Below are positions 62,447 through 64,000 of a stretch of 64,000 nt of DNA, in pieces. Positions within the stretch are counted from its first letter, which is position 1; every line of letters begins with the position of its first letter. The notes beneath the pieces were generated by a model. That model was not told the DNA's origin, made no database searches, and was given only the letters and a program-made list of their open reading frames with translations. This DNA is from Aequorivita marisscotiae (lineage in GTDB: Bacteria > Bacteroidota > Bacteroidia > Flavobacteriales > Flavobacteriaceae), in contig NZ_CP122379.1 in NCBI RefSeq assembly GCF_029814825.1, forward strand, positions 2,823,501-2,887,500, in the 5' to 3' direction. The position numbers were made by a program, and so were the translations under genes.

Positions 62447-64000
62447 TTTACTTTTAAGGTATTTGAGTGGGATTTGATGCTTTTCTCGTATTGAAGTGCA
62501 TTGGTAACCATTCGTAAATCGCCAAAAGAATATTTATCGCCTATTTTATTCTTTAAATCGCTAAGCCCTTTGTAAGTTGTGGTTTCCATTATTTTTTTGA
62601 GTTCCAGATATTTTTCAGCTGGTTTTAATTCGGTTATTTTTATTTCTCCCGAAGCCAAAAAAACACCGAGATGCCGTACAATAGTGCCAATGGTGAAACC
62701 GCGTTCCTCGGCAATTTCGGGAATGCTCATTCCCGATTTAAACAAATTGTACGATATATTTTGGGTGCTTCCTTTTTTAGGAGCTACCTTAAAATCTGTG
62801 GATGGTGTAATTGAATTGTCCTTACAATAAACTCGTATTACTTCAAGAATGGCTGTACCGTATTTTTCTAGCCTAACTTTTCCAATATCGGATATGTTTC
62901 GAAGTTGTTTTACGGTAGTAGGTAAAACATCGCACATTTCAAAAAGTGCTTTTTGGGTAAAGACTTGAAAAGGCGCAACGGTTTCTTGTTCAGACAGCTG
63001 CAGTCGAAGTTTCCGTAGCATTTCAAACAATTTATTATGTTCAATAGAAGCTACATAGCTTTCTTTTGACCTACTGGCTTTTTCACCTGTCTGCAGGGTA
63101 GCCTTTGCACGCAAATTGAGGTAAGTTATTGTTTTAAAACCATCTTTTAACCCAGTAAAGCAGTATTGTTTTACTGTTACTAATTGTTCCAAGATACGCA
63201 GCTGTTTTGTAATATCTTCTTCTACTGCTGTGTTATCGGTAGTAAAATTTAGTTTATTTAAAGGGGTTCTAATAAAATCCTGTAAATGTTTTTCAAAATA
63301 AATAATAGCCTTTTTAAAGCGCTCCTGTAACAAATTATTATTTTCTGGCACTTTGTGTTCGCTAAGATTTTTAAGTTGAAATTGAAAGCTCGTATTAATT
63401 TTTAAAAGTTCGGTTATTCCTTTTTTCTTTAAATTGGCTAATTGTTCGTATAAATTTCCATTGATACTTCCTTTGTTTTTTAAAAAGGTATCAATCATTT
63501 TATTCGTTGGGCCCAATAAGGAATAGAAATTAAATATTTCATTGATCAAATTAAGTTGATATGAAATTTGTGAAGAAACAAAGACAGCGGTATCGGGTTG
63601 GTGTTCTTCGGCATTTTTATTAAAGGAAGCAACGTCGCGATTGTTTATAATACTTTTTTGGGAGAGTGGCCCTGTTAAAACAATTCCTTCCAACGTTTTG
63701 CAGCGGCTTAGAGCCACATAGGTTTGCCCGTGGGCAAAAGCTTCTTGCGCATCAATAATTACCTTTTCAAAAGTGAGTCCTTGGCTTTTATGGATTGTAA
63801 TTGCCCAGGCCAACCGGAGAGGTATTTGCGAAAAGGTACCGATTTCACTCTCTATTATTTCTTTTGTTTCTAGGTTGATGGAATATTGAATGTTTCGCCA
63901 TATTTCTGAACTTGTAACAATATCCGTACTATCGCCAGGGCAACGTACGTGTACTTCATCTTTATCCAGGTAGCAAATAGTTCCAATCTTACCATTAAAA
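62443..64000 (-). CDS. C-terminal part of a Pif1-like DNA helicase with HRDC and HTH domains
   Basis: The frame is open to the window edge, so only the C-terminal 518 residues are visible. It starts with NGKIGTI and a motif VI-like stretch AITIHKSQGLTFEKVIIDAQ with QTYVALSRCKT, typical of Pif1/RecD-type superfamily 1 helicases. A long alpha-helical middle follows. Then come an HRDC domain (FEMLRKLRLQLS through DIGKVRLEKYG) and an HTH_40-like end (MSIPEIAEERGFTIGTIVRHLG). HRDC at the C terminus is usual in RecQ, so this is a distinctive Bacteroidota layout. The role is probably DNA repair or replication; the ATPase domain is outside the window. Confidence 0.88.
   Translation of the reverse strand, partial: FNGKIGTICYLDKDEVHVRCPGDSTDIVTSSEIWRNIQYSINLETKEIIESEIGTFSQIPLRLAWAITIHKSQGLTFEKVIIDAQEAFAHGQTYVALSRCKTLEGIVLTGPLSQKSIINNRDVASFNKNAEEHQPDTAVFVSSQISYQLNLINEIFNFYSLLGPTNKMIDTFLKNKGSINGNLYEQLANLKKKGITELLKINTSFQFQLKNLSEHKVPENNNLLQERFKKAIIYFEKHLQDFIRTPLNKLNFTTDNTAVEEDITKQLRILEQLVTVKQYCFTGLKDGFKTITYLNLRAKATLQTGEKASRSKESYVASIEHNKLFEMLRKLRLQLSEQETVAPFQVFTQKALFEMCDVLPTTVKQLRNISDIGKVRLEKYGTAILEVIRVYCKDNSITPSTDFKVAPKKGSTQNISYNLFKSGMSIPEIAEERGFTIGTIVRHLGVFLASGEIKITELKPAEKYLELKKIMETTTYKGLSDLKNKIGDKYSFGDLRMVTNALQYEKSIKSHSNTLKVN

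Noticed and set aside
1..64000. CRISPR array, prophage, IS element or defence island
   Set aside because: No regularly spaced repeats, transposase, phage or defence genes were seen anywhere in the window.

Overview
The window reads as chromosomal DNA of a low-GC member of the Bacteroidota, family Flavobacteriaceae. Evidence: type IX secretion genes (porX, porQ and a cargo protein with a type A sorting domain), a fused lpxC-fabZ gene, lipoproteins with short flavobacterial lipoboxes, conserved small flavobacterial unknowns, and Bacteroidota promoters with a TAnnTTTG -7 box instead of sigma70 boxes. There is no IS element, prophage, CRISPR array, rRNA or tRNA that I can support; this is ordinary core genome with dense, short operons.

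Layout. 1-9000 (mostly minus): a truncated membrane protein, fabG, sucD, then the envelope cluster NTF2-like / second lpxD-like / efp / lpxA / lpxC-fabZ / lpxD / HD hydrolase, which makes lipid A precursors. 9000-17300 (mostly plus): porX, tsaE, a tandemly duplicated two-gene unit of a 46-aa lipoprotein overlapping a four-helix membrane protein, alanine dehydrogenase, then proline dehydrogenase divergent from aroB. 17300-21200 (minus): PfpI/DJ-1 protein, BrkB-like membrane protein, DinB protein, Lrp regulator, M14 peptidase. 21490-22321 (plus): an XRE regulator and a lipoprotein. 22363-33434 (minus): hybrid kinase, mscL, cmk, porQ, lon, a three-repeat lipoprotein, MFS transporter, M48 protease. 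33651-36638 (plus): lipoprotein, two different msrB genes, lpd. 36764-43128: aroQ, two small beta-barrels, xerD (plus), aldo/keto reductase (plus), rny, a 6S-like RNA, zapA and a coiled-coil gene. 43279-59750: M23 peptidase and TonB receptor, cysteine desulfurase (minus), lipoproteins, SMR protein (minus), T9SS cargo, ornithine aminotransferase (minus), PAS kinase plus receiver, rlmD, and an overlapping lipoprotein/outer membrane pair. 59770-64000: THUMP methyltransferase, methyltransferase, ZIP transporter and the C-terminal part of a Pif1-like helicase with HRDC and HTH domains.

The most interesting signals are: (1) the duplicated overlapping gene pair at 11253-12877, in which both copies keep an identical 59-nt out-of-frame overlap; (2) repeated TTACAnnTGTAA palindromes on both promoters of the XRE/M14-peptidase intergenic region; (3) TTGTG/CACAA half-sites around the lon -7 box; (4) a rod-shaped 6S-like RNA between zapA and rny; (5) -7 boxes so close to ATG that leaderless transcripts are likely; and (6) two adjacent MsrB enzymes that differ in location and in the resolving cysteine.
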